From Hippophae tibetana (lineage: Eukaryota; Streptophyta; Magnoliopsida; Rosales; Elaeagnaceae), in assembly GCA_037013495.1 (NCBI GenBank), contig CM072801.1, forward strand, positions 107,143,816 through 107,207,815: a DNA stretch of 64,000 bases, written 5' to 3'. The notes beneath the pieces are model-generated. The model did no database searches. It worked only from the letters and a program-made list of their open reading frames with translations, and had not been told where the DNA came from. Shown here in pieces: positions 26,101-37,945 of this stretch. How positions within the stretch are numbered: the first letter of the stretch is position 1; every line of letters starts with the position of its first letter. Both the position numbers and the translations under genes were made by a program.

Positions 26101-27619
26101 GAAAGTAGTGTAAGCGATGAAATTTGGGTTTTAAAAAGTGGATAAAATAACTATTTTTTCCTTTACGTTTTTGCAAATTAAAATCAGTTTAGATTTGATA
26201 TTTTATAATAGTCGTTTTGATGTATGACTTAAAAGTTATAACAGTCTAAAGTTGGAACCTCAAAAAATAATTTTTTTTTAAATTACGAACTCCATAAATT
26301 TTGTTGTTTTTTATTCAGGATCAAAGATTGGTTGAACACCAAAAATAAAGAACATGAAAATGATACATTGAATTAAAAGAAAAGTAAGAAATGAAATGCA
26401 AATAAGAAAATAATGACAACAAAATCTAAAGAAAACAAAAGACTTGTAGAAATATTTGTTTCTTTAATTATGATTTGGACGAAAAGAATGCAAAAAACAA
26501 TAAAATGGAAAACTTTATTAAATCAAAAATTCAAAAAATAGATATATTAAGATAGATATTCTATTTTGGGCAACCAAAGCTTCGATACCAAATGATACGG
26601 ATCTTTTATGCGGACCATTTTGGAAACCATGAACTCAAAGGAATGAGAAAGATTGAATTGCTAAGAACATGGTTAATATAATCAAATTTGAACAATTAAG
26701 AACACGATTAGAAAACCACGCAAAAATGTGCGACCAAAGTATAAGACTTCGGAAAGTAGTGTAAGCGATGAAAATTGGGTTTTAAAAAGTGGATAAAATA
26801 ACTATTTTTTCCTTTATGTTTTTGCAAATTAAATCAGTTTAGATTTGATATTTTATAATAGTAGTTTTGATGTATGACTTAAAAGTTATAACAGTCTAAA
26901 GTTGGAACCTCAAAAAATAATTTTTTTTTTAAATTACGAAATCCAGAAATTTTGTTGTTTTTTATTCAGGATCAAAGATTGGTTGAACGCCGAAAACAAA
27001 GAACAAGAAATTGATATAGTGAATTAAAAGAAAAGTACGAAATGAAATGCAAATAAGAAAATAATGACAACAAAATCTAAAGAAAACAAAAGACTTGTAG
27101 AAATATTTGTTTCTTTCATTGTTATTTTGACCGAAAGAATGCAAAAAACAAAAAAATGGAAACCTTTAGTAAATCTAATATATTAAGATAGATATTCTAT
27201 TTTGGGCAACCAAGCCTTCAATACCAAATGATACGGATCTTTTATGCGGACCATTTTGGAAACCATGAACTCAAAGGAATGAGAAAGATTGAATTGCTAA
27301 GAACATGGTTAATATAATCAAATTTGAACAATTAAGAACACGATTAGAAAACCACGCAAAATGTGAGACCAAACTATTAGACGTCGGAAAGTATTGTAAG
27401 CGATGGAATTTGGGTTCTAAAAAGTGGACAACTGAAATTTTTTTTACTTTATGTTTTTGCAAATTGAAATGAGTTTAGATTTGATATTTTATAATAGTCC
27501 TTTTGATGTATGACATAAAAGTTATAACAGTTTAAAGTTGGAACCTCAATACATAATTTCTTCTTTTTAAATTACGAGCTCCAAAAATTTTGTTGTTTTT
27601 TATTCAGGATCAAAGACTG
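23147..27619 (+). repeat. Trimer higher-order repeat, ~1,917 bp (units 37-43)
   Basis: Units start at 23147 (636), 23783 (630), 24413 (651) | 25064 (636), 25700 (631), 26331 (651) | 26982 (638). Equivalents lie 1,917 and 1,918 bp apart. The members correspond to the S, T and L members of the 2,560-bp tetramer, with one S unit missing (2,560 minus 1,917 is 643 bp). The S unit at 23147 ends with the CAGTCTAAAG/AAAAAATAAT tail instead of the expected CAGTTTAAAG/TACATAATTTC, consistent with a fusion at the deletion. The last S unit (26982) keeps the original tail. Confidence 0.88.
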
Positions 27620-29546
27620 GTTGAACACCGAAAACAAAGAACAGGAAAATTATATAGTGAATTAAAAGAAAAGTACGAAATGAAATGCAAATGAGAAAAT
27701 AATGACAACAAAATCTAAAGAAAACAAAAGACTTGTAGAAATATTTGTTCTTTAATTGTTATTTGGACCAAAAGAATGCAAAAAACAAAATAATGGAAAC
27801 CTTTAGTAAATCTAATATATTAAGATTGATATTCTATATTGGGTAACCAAGGCTTCGATACCAAATGATACGGATCTTTTATGCTGACCATTTTTGAAAC
27901 CATGAACTCAAAGGTATGAGAAAGATGGAAGTGCTAAGAACATGGTTAATATAATCAAATTTGAAAAATTAAGAACACGATTAGAAAACCATGCAAAAAT
28001 GTGCGATCAAACTATAAGACGTCGGAAAGTATTGTAAGCGATGAAATTTGGGTTTTAAAAAGTGGATAAAATAACTATTTTTTCCTTTCCGTTTTTGAAA
28101 ATTAAAATCAGTTTAGATTTGATATTTTATAATGGTCATTTTGATGTATGACTTAAAAGTTATAACACTCTAAAGTTGGAACCTCAATAAATAATTTTTT
28201 TTTAAATTACGAACTCTAGAAATTTTGTTGTTTTTTATTCAGGATCAAAGATTGGTTGAACACCGAAAATAAAGAACATGAAAATGATACATTGAATTAA
28301 AAGAAAAGTATGAAATGAAATGCAAATAAGAAAATAATGACAACAAAATCTAAAGAAAACAAAAGACTTGTAGAAATATTTGTTTCTTTAACTATGATTT
28401 GGACGAAAAGAATGCAAAAAACAATAAAATGGAAAAATTTATTAAATCAAAAATTCAAAAAATAGATATATTAAGATAGATATTCTATTTTGGGCAACCA
28501 AGGCTTCGATACCAAATGATACGGATCTTTTATGCAGACCATTTTGGAAACCATGAACTCAAAGGAATGAGAAAGATTGAATTGCTAAGAACATGGTTAA
28601 TATAATCAAATTTCAACAATTAAGAACACGATTAGAAAACCACGCAAAATGTGGGACCAAACTATTAGACGTCGGAAAGTATTGTAAGCGATGGAATTTG
28701 GGTTCTAAAAAGTGGACAACTGAACTATTTTTTACTTTATGTTTTTGCAAATTGAAATGAGTTTAGATTTGATATTTTATAATAGTCCTTTTGATGTATG
28801 ACTTAAAAGTTATAACAGTTTAAAGTTGGAACCTCAATACATAATTTATTTTTTTTAAATTACGAACTCCAAAATTTTTGTTGTTTTTTATTCAGTATCA
28901 AAGATTGGTTGAATACCGAACACAAATAACAGGAAAATGATAAAGTGAATTAAAAGAAAAGTATGAAATGATATGCAAATAAGAAAATAATGGCAACAAA
29001 ATCTAAAGAAAACAAATGACTTGTATAAATATTTGTTTCTTTCATTGTTATTTGGACCAAAAGAATGCAAAAAACAAAAAAAATGGAAACCTTTAGTAAA
29101 TCTAATATATTAAGATAGATATTCTATATTGGGCAACCAAGACTTCGATACCAAATGATACGGATCTTTTATGCTGACCATTTTGGAAACCATGAACTCA
29201 AAGGTATGAGAAAGATTGAATTGCTAAGAACATGGTTAATATAATCAAATTTGAACAATTAAGAACACAATTAGAAAACCACGCAAAAATGTGCGACCAA
29301 ACTATTAGAGTCGGAAAGTAATGTAAGCGATGGAATTTGGGTTCTAAAAAGTGGACAACTGAACTATTTTTTTCTTTATGTTTTTGCAAATTGAAATGAG
29401 TTTAGATTTGATATTTTATAATAGTCCTTTTGATGTATGACTTAAAAGTTATAACAGTTTAAAGTTAGAACCTCAATACATAATTTCTTTTTTTTAAATT
29501 ACGAACTCCTGAAATTTTGTTGTTTTTTATTCAGGATCAAAGATTG
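27620..29546 (+). repeat. Unordered monomers (units 44-46)
   Basis: Units start at 27620 (635, S-beta), 28255 (653, L-alpha) and 28908 (639, S). They carry many private substitutions (for example AAGACTGGTTGAAC at 27613, ATTCAGTATCAAAG at 28891) and show no clear period with neighbours. This is what one expects at the border between two homogenised domains. Confidence 0.75.
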
Positions 29547-30790
29547 GTTGAACACCGAAAATTAAGAACATGAAAATGATACGTTGAATTAAAATAAATG
29601 CACGAAATGAAATGTAAATAAGAAAATAACGACAACAAAATCTAAAGAAAACAAAAGACTTGTAGAAATATTTGTTTCTTTAATTATGATTTGGACGAAA
29701 AGAATGCAAAAAACAATAAAATGGAAAACTTTATTAAATCAAAAATTCAAAAAATAGATATATTAAGATAGATATTCTATTTTGGGCAACCAAGGCTTCG
29801 ATAGCAAATGATACGGATCTTTTATGCGTACCTTTTTGGAAACCATGAACTCAAAGGAATGAGAAAGATTGAATTGCTAAGAAAATGGTTAATATAATCA
29901 AATTTCAACAATTAAGAACACGATTAGAAAACCACGCAAAATGTGGGACCAAACTATTAGACGTCGGAAAGTATTGTAAGCGATGGAATTTGGGTTCTAA
30001 AAAGTGGACAACTGAACTGTTTTTTACTTTATGTTTTTGCAAATTGAAATGAGTTTAGATTTGATATTTTATAATAGTCCTTTTGATGTATGACTTGAAA
30101 GTTATAACAGTTTAAAGTTGGAACCTCAATACATAATTTCTTTTTTTTAAATTACGAACACCGTAAACAAAGAACAGGAAAATGATACAGTGAATTAAAA
30201 GAAAAGTACGAAATGAAATGGAAATAAGAAAATAATGACAACAAAATCTAAAGAAAACAAAAGACTTGTAGAAATATTTGTTTCTTTCATTGTTATTTGG
30301 ACCAAAAGAATGCAAAAAACAAAAAAAAATGGAAACCTTTAGTAAATCTAATATATTAAGATAGATATTCTATATTGGGCAACCAAGGCTTCGATACCAA
30401 ATGATACGGATCTTTTATGCTGACCATTTTGGAAACCATGAACCCAAAGGTATGAGAAAGATTGAATTGCTAAGAACATGGTTAATATAATCAAACTTGG
30501 GAAATTAAGAACACAATTAGAAAACCACGCAAAAATGTGCGACCACACTATAAGACGTCGGAAAGTAGTGTAAGCGATGAAATTTGGGTTTTAAAAAGTG
30601 GATAAAATAACGATTTTTTCCTTTACGTTTTTGCAAATTAAAATCAGTTTTGATTTGATATTTTATAATGGTCGTTTTCATGTATGACTTAAAAGTTATA
30701 ATAGTCTAAAGTTGGAACCTCAATAAACAATTTTTTTTTAAATTACGAACTCCAGAAATTTTGTTGTTTTTTATTCAGGATCAAAGATTG
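29547..30790 (+). repeat. Deletion-bearing pair of monomers (units 47-48)
   Basis: An L-alpha unit (from 29547) loses its last part and runs at GAAC (30156-30159) directly into the next S-beta unit, which ends at 30790. The missing 47 bp are the stretch that elsewhere runs from GAACTCC through the T-rich tract and ATTCAGGATCAAAG to GGTTGAAC. The pair has distinctive variants (GAAAATTAAGAACATG, AATAAATGCACG, AACTTGGGAAATTAAG). It reappears almost unchanged at 51618-52861. Confidence 0.9.
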
Positions 30791-31428
30791 GTTGAACACC
30801 GAAAACAAAGTACAGGAAAATGATACAGTGAATTAAAAGAAAAGTACGAAATGAAATGCAAATAAGAAAATAATGACAACAAAATCTAAAGAAAACAAAA
30901 GACTTGCAGAAATATATGTTTCTTTCATTGTTATTTGGACCAAAAGAATGAAAAAAACAAAAAAATGGAAACCTTTAGTAAATCTAATATATTAAGATAG
31001 ATATTCTATTTTGGGCAACCAAGGCTTCAATACCAAATGATACGGATCTTTTATGTTGACCATTTTGGAAACCATGAACTCAAAGGAATGAGAAAGATTG
31101 AATTGCTAAGAACATGGTTAATATAATCAATTTTGAACAATTAAGAACACGATTAGAAAACCATGCAAAATTTTAGACCAAACTATTAGACGTCAGAAAG
31201 TATTGTAAGCGATGGAATTTGGGTTCTAAAAAGTGGACAACTGAACTATTTTTTACTTTATGTTTTTGCAAATTGAAATGAGTTTTGATTTGATATTTTA
31301 TAATAGTCGTTTTGATGTATAACTTAAAAGTTATTACAGTTTAAAGTTGGAACCTCAATAAATAATTTCTTTTTTTTAAATTACGAACTCCAGAAATTTT
31401 GTTGTTTTTTATTCAGGATCAAAGATTG
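30791..31428 (+). repeat. Chimeric monomer (unit 49)
   Basis: The beginning carries AAAGTACAGGAAAATG, known otherwise only from the units at 52862 and 54744. The middle carries GACTTGCAGAAATATATG, GAATGAAAAAAAC and CATGCAAAATTTTAGACC, which match the unit at 14137 in a distant HOR. The end (GAGTTTTGATTTG, GTATAACTTAAAAGTTATTACAG) matches the gamma tails at 33387 and 36638. At least two junctions are needed, at about 30,900 and between about 31,190 and 31,290. Confidence 0.8.
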
Positions 31429-32081
31429 GTTGAACGCCGAAAACAAAGAAAAGGAAAATGATATAATGAATTAAAAGAAAAGTACGAAATGAAATGCAAA
31501 TAAGAAAATAATGACAACAAAATCTAAAGAAAACAAAAGACTTGTAGAAATATTTGTTTCTTTAATTGTGATTTGTACCAAAAGAAGGCAAACAACAATA
31601 AAATTGAAAAATTTATTGAATCGAAAATTCAAAAAATAGATATTTTAAGAGACATATCGTATTTTAGGAAACCAAGGTTTCGATACCAAATGATACAGAT
31701 ACTTTATGCGATGAATTTTGGAAACCATGAACTCAAATGAATGGGAAAGATGGAAATTCTAGGAACATGGTTAATACAATCAAATATGAACAATAAAGAA
31801 CACGATTAGAAAACCAAGCAAAAATGTGCGACCAAACTATAAGACGTCGGAAAGTAGTTTAAGCGATAGAATTTGGGTTCTAAAAAGTAGACAACTGAAC
31901 TATTTTTTCCTTTACGTTTTTACAAATTAAAATCAGTTTAGATTTGATATTTTATAATGGTCGTTTTGATGTATGACTTAAAAGTTATAATAGTCTAAAG
32001 TTTGAACCTCAATACATAATTTCTTTTTTTAAATTACGAACTCCAGAAATTTTGTTGTTTTTTATTCAGGATCAAAGATTG
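31429..32081 (+). repeat. Divergent monomer type (unit 50; second copy 34041-34693)
   Basis: This unit departs most from the consensus: GTACCAAAAGAAGGCAAAC, TTGAATCGAAAATTC, TTTTAAGAGACATATCG, GATACTTTATGCGATG and AAACCAAGC. The copy at 34041 shares all of these. Fragments also appear in other units: the GAAGGCAAACAAC part at 36638, 44482, 45789 and 46440, and the TTTATGCGATGAATTTTGG part in the H units from 37293 onward. It may be an older lineage that supplied parts to its neighbours. Confidence 0.75.
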
Positions 32082-35000
32082 GTTGAACACCGAAAATAAA
32101 GAACATGAAAATGATACATTGAATTAAAAGAAAAGTACGAAATGAAATGCAAATAAGAAAATAATGACAACAAAATCTAAAGAAAAGAAAAGACTTGTAG
32201 AAATATTTGTTTCTTTAATTATGATTTGGAGGAAAAGAATGCAAAAAACAATAAAATGGAAAACTTTATGAAATCAAAAATTCAAAAAATAGATATATTA
32301 AGATAGATATTCTATTTTGGGCAACCAAGGCTTCGATACCAAATGATACGGATCTTTTATGCGGAACATTTTGGAAACCATTAACTCAAAGGAATGAGAA
32401 AGATTGAATTGCTAAGAACATGGTTAATATAATCAAATTTGAAAAATTAAGAACACGATTAGAAAACCATGCAAAATGTGCGACCAAAGTATTAGACGTC
32501 GGAAAGTATTGTAAGCGATGGAATTTGGGTTCTAAAAAGTGGATAACTGAACTATTTTTTTCTTTATGTTTTTGCAAATTGAAATGAGTTTAGATTTGAT
32601 ATTTTATAATAGATATTTTGATGTATGACTTAAAAGTTATAACATTTAAAGTTGGAACCTCAATACATAATATCTTTTTTATTAATTACGAACTCCAGAA
32701 ATTTTGTTGTTTTTTATTCAGGATAAAAGATTGGTTGCAAACCGAAAACAAAGAACATGAAAATGATATAGTGAATTAAAAGAAATGCACGAAATGAAAT
32801 GCAAATAAGAAAATAATGACAACAAAATCTAAAAAAAACAAAAGACTTGTAGAAAATTTTTGTTTCTTTAAATGTGATTTGGATGAAAAGAATGCAAAAA
32901 AACAATAAAATGGAAACGTTTAGTAAATCTAAAATTCAAAAAATAGATATATTAAGATAGATATTCTATTTTGCGCAACCAAGGCTTCAATACCAAATGA
33001 TACAGATCTTTTATGAGGACCATTTTGGAAACCATGAACTCAAAGGAATGAGAAAGATTGAATTGCTAAGAACATGGTTAATATAATCAAATTTGAACAG
33101 TTAAGAACACGATTAGAAAATCACGCAAAAATGTGTGACCAAACTATAAGACGTCGGAAAGTAGTGTAAGCGATGAAATTTGGGTTTTAAAAAGTGGATA
33201 AAATAACTATTTTTTCCCTTACGTTTTTGCAAATTAAAATAAGTTTAGATTTGATATTTTATAATGGTCGTTTTGATGTATGACTTAAAATTTATAACAG
33301 TCTAAAGTTGGAACCTCAATAAATAATTTTTTTTTAAATTACGAACTCCAGAAATTTTGTTGTTTTTTATTCAGGATCAAAGATTGGTTGAACACCGAAA
33401 ATAAAAAACATGAAAATGATACATTGAATTAAAAGAAAAGTACGAAATGAAATGCAAATAAGAAAATAATAACAACAAAATCTAAAGAAAAGAAAAGACT
33501 TGTAGAAATATTTGTTTCTTTAATTATGATTTGGAGGAAAAGAATGCAAAAAACAATAAAATGGAAAACTTTATTAAATCAAAAATTCAAAAAATAGATA
33601 TATTAAGATAGATATTCTATTTTGGACAACCAAGGCTTCGATACCAAATGATACGGATCTTTTTTGCGGACCATTTTGGAAACCATGAACTTAAAGGAAT
33701 GAGAAAGATAGAATTGCTAAGAACATGGTTAATATAATAAAATTTGAATATTTAAGAACACGATTCGAAAACCACACAAAAATGTGAGACCAACCTATTA
33801 GACGACGGAAAGTAGTGTAAGCGATGAAATTTGGGTTCTAAAAAGTGGACAAGTGAACTCTTTTTTACTTTATGTTTTTGCAAATTGAAATGAGTTTTGA
33901 TTTGATATTTTATAATAGTCGTTTTGATGTATAACTTAAAAGTTATTACAGTTTAAAGTTGGAACCTCAATAAATAATTTCTTTTTTTTAAATTACGAAC
34001 TCCAGAAATTTTGTTGTTTTTTATTCAGGATCAAAGATTGGTTGAACGCCGAAAACAAAGAAAAGGAAAATGATATAATGAATTAAAAGAAAAGTACGAA
34101 ATGAAATGCAAATAAGAAAATAATGACAACAAAATCTAAAGAAAACAAAAGACTTGTAGAAATATTTGTTTCTTTAATTGTGATTTGTACCAAAAGAAGG
34201 CAAACAACAATAAAATTGAAAACTTTATTGAATCGAAAATTCAAAAAATAGATATTTTAAGAGACATATCGTATTTTAGGAAACCAAGGTTTCGATACCA
34301 AATGATACGGATACTTTATGCGATGAATTTTGGAAACCATGAACTCAAATGAATGAGAAAGATGGAAATTCTAAGAACATGGTTAATACAATCAAATATG
34401 AACAATTAAGAACACGATTAGAAAACCAAGCAAAAATGTGCGACCAAACTATAAGACGTCGGAAAGTAGTTTAAGCGATAGAATTTGGGTTCTAAAATGT
34501 AGACAACTGAACTATTTTTTCCTTTAAGTTTTTACAAATTAAAATCAGTTTAGATTTGATATTTTATAATGGTCGTTTTGATGTATGACTTAAAAGTTAT
34601 AACAGTCTAAAGTTTGAACCTCAATACATAATTTCTTTTTTTAAATTACGAACTCCAGATATTTTGTTGTTTTTTATTCAGGATCAAAGATTGGTTGAAC
34701 ACCGAAAATAAAGAACATGAAAATGATACATTGAATTAAAAGAAAAGTACGAAATGAAATGCAAATAAGAAAATAATGACAAGAAAATCTAAAGAAAACA
34801 AAAGACTTGTAGAAATATTTGTTTCTTTAATTATGATTTGGACAAAAAGAATGCAAAAAACAATAAAATGGAAAACTTTATTAAATCAAAAATTCAAAAA
34901 ATAGATATATTAAGATAGATATTCTATTTTGGGCAACCAAGGCTTCGATACCAAATGATACGGATTTTTTATGCGGACCATTTTGGAAACCATGAACTCA

Positions 35001-37945
35001 AAGGAATGAGAAAGATTGAATTGCTAAGAACATGGTTAATATAATCAAATTTGAACTATTAAGAATACGATTAGAAAACCACGCAAAATGTGGGACCAAA
35101 CTATTAGACATCGGAAAGTATTGTAAGCGATGGAATTTGGGTTCTAAAAAGTGGATAACTGAACTATTTTTTTCTTTATGTTTTTGCAAATTGAAATGAG
35201 TTTAGATTTGATATTTTATAATAGTCCTTTTGATGTATGAATTAAAAGTTATAACAGTTTAAAGTTGGAAACTCAATACATAATTTCTTTTTTTTAAATT
35301 ATGAACTCCAAAAATTTTGTTGTTTTTTATTCAGGATCAAAGATTGGTTGAACACCGAAAACAAAGAACAGGAAAATGATACAGTGAATTAAAAGAAATG
35401 TACGAAATGAAATGCAAATAAAAAAATAATGACAACAAAATCTAAAAAAAACAAAAGACTTGTAGAAATATTTGTTTCTTTCATTGTTATTTGGACCAAA
35501 AGAATGCAAAAAACAAAAAAATGGAAACCTTTAGGAAATCTAATATATTAAGATAGATATTCTATATTGGGTAACCAAGGCTTCGATACCAAATGATACG
35601 GATCTTTTATGCTGACCATTTTTGAAACCATGAACTCAAAGGTATGAGAAAGATGGAATTGCTAAGAACATGGTTAATATAATCAAATTTGAAAAATTAA
35701 GAACACGATTAGAAAACCACGAAAAAATGTGAGACCAAACTATTAGAGTCGGAAAGTAGTGTAAGCGATGGAATTTGGGTTCTAAAAAGTGGACAACTGA
35801 ACTATTTTTTGCTTTATGTTTTTGTAAATTGAAATGAGTTTAGATTTGATATTTTATAATAGACATTTTGATGTATGACTTAAAAGTTATAACATTTAAA
35901 GTTGGAACCTCAATACATAATATCTTTTTTATTAATTACGAACTCCAGAAATTTTGTTGTTTTTTATTCAGGATAAAAGATTGGTTGCAAACCGAAAACA
36001 AAGAACATGAAAATGATATAGTGAATTAAAAGAAATGCACGAAATGAAATGCAAATAAGAAAATAATGACAACAAAATCTAAAAAAAACAAAAGACTTGT
36101 AGAAATTTTTTGTTTCTTTAAATGTGATTTGGATGAAAAGAATGCAAAAAAACAATAAAATGGAAACGTTTAGTAAATCTAAAATTCAAAAAATAGATAT
36201 ATTAAGATAGATATTCTATTTTGCGCAACCAAGGCTTCAATACCAAATGATACAGATCTTTTATGAGGACCATTTTGGAAACCATGAACTCAAAGGAATG
36301 AGAAAGATTGAATTGCTAAGAACATGGTTAATATAATCAAATTTGAACAGTTAAGAACACGATTAGAAAATCACACAAAAATGTGCGACCAAACTATAAG
36401 ACGTCGGAAAGTAGTGTAAGCGATGAAATTTGGGTTTTAAAAAGTGGATAAAATAACTATTTTTTCCCTTACGTTTTTGCAAATTAAAATAAGTTTAGAT
36501 TTGATATTTTATAATGGTCGTTTTGATGTATGACTTAAAATTTATAACAGTCTAAAGTTGGAACCTCAATAAATAATTTTTTTTTTAAATTACAAACTCC
36601 AGAAATTCTGTTGTTTTTTATTCAGGATCAAAGATTGGTTGAACACCGAAAATAAAGAACATGAAAATGATACATTGAATTAAAAGAAAAGTATGAAATG
36701 AAATGCAAATAAGAAAATAATGACAACAAAATCTAAAGAAAACAAAAGACTTGTAGAAATATTTGTTTCTTTAATTGTGATTTGTACCAAAAGAAGGCAA
36801 ACAACAATAAAATTGAAAACTTTATTGAATCAAAAATTCAAAAAATAGATATATTAAGATAGATATTCTATTTTGGGCAACCAAGGCTTCGATACCAAAT
36901 GATACGGATCTTTTATGCGGACCATTTTGGAAACCATGAACTCAAAGGAATGAGAAAGATTGAATTGCTAAGAACATGGTTAATATAATCAAATTTGAAT
37001 ATTTAAGAACACGATTAGAAAACCACACAAAAATGTGAGACCAACCTATTAGACGATGGAAAAGTAGTGTAAGCGATGAAATTTGGGTTCTAAAAAGTGG
37101 ACAAGTGAACTCTTTTTTACTTTATGTTTTTGCAAATTGAAATGAGTTTTGATTTGATATTTTATAATAGTCGTTTTGATGTATAACTTAAAAGTTATTA
37201 CAGTTTAAAGTTGGAACCTCAATAAATAATTTCTTTTTTTTAAATTACGAACTCCAGAAATTTTGTTGTTTTTTATTCAGGATCAAAGATTGGTTGAACG
37301 CCGAAAACAAAGAAAAGGAATATGATATAATGAATTAAAAGAAAAGTACGAAATGAAATGCAAATAAGAAAATAATGACAACAAAATCTAAAGAAAACAA
37401 AAGACTTGTAGAAATATTTGTTTCTTTAATTGTGATTTGTACCAAAAGAATGCAAAAAAACAATAAAATGGAAACGTTTAGTAAATCTAAAATTCAAAAA
37501 ATAGATATATTAAGATAGATATTCTATTTTGGGAAACCAAGGCTTCAATACCAAATGATACGGATACTTTATGCGATGAATTTTGGAAACCATGAACTCA
37601 AATGAATGAGAAAGATGGAATTTCTAAGAACATGGTTAATATAATCAAATTTGACCAATTAAGAACATCATTAGAAAACCAAGCAAAAATGTGCGACCAA
37701 ACGATAAGACGTCGGAAAGTAGTGTAAGCGATGAAATTTGGGTTCTAAAAAGTGGATAAAATAACTATTTTTTCCTTTACGTTTTTGCAAATTAAAATCA
37801 GTTTAGATTTGATATTTTATAATGGTGGTTTTGATGTATGACTTAAAAGTTATAACAGTCTAAATTTGGAACCTCAATAAATAATATTTTTTTTAAATTA
37901 CGAACTCCAGAAATTTTGTTGTTTTTTATTCAGGATCAAAGATTG
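31429..37945 (+). repeat. Tetramer/pentamer higher-order repeat (units 50-59)
   Basis: Units start at 31429 (653), 32082 (652), 32734 (653), 33387 (654), 34041 (653), 34694 (653), 35347 (637), 35984 (654), 36638 (655) and 37293 (653). Units 50 and 54 match at 2,612 bp (four units), while 52 and 57 match at 3,250 bp (five units). The extra member is the S unit at 35347, whose tail (AACATTTAAAG, TATCTTTTTTATTAATTACG) copies that of 32082. Unit 59 replaces the divergent 50/54 type with an H-type 5' half. Confidence 0.85.
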
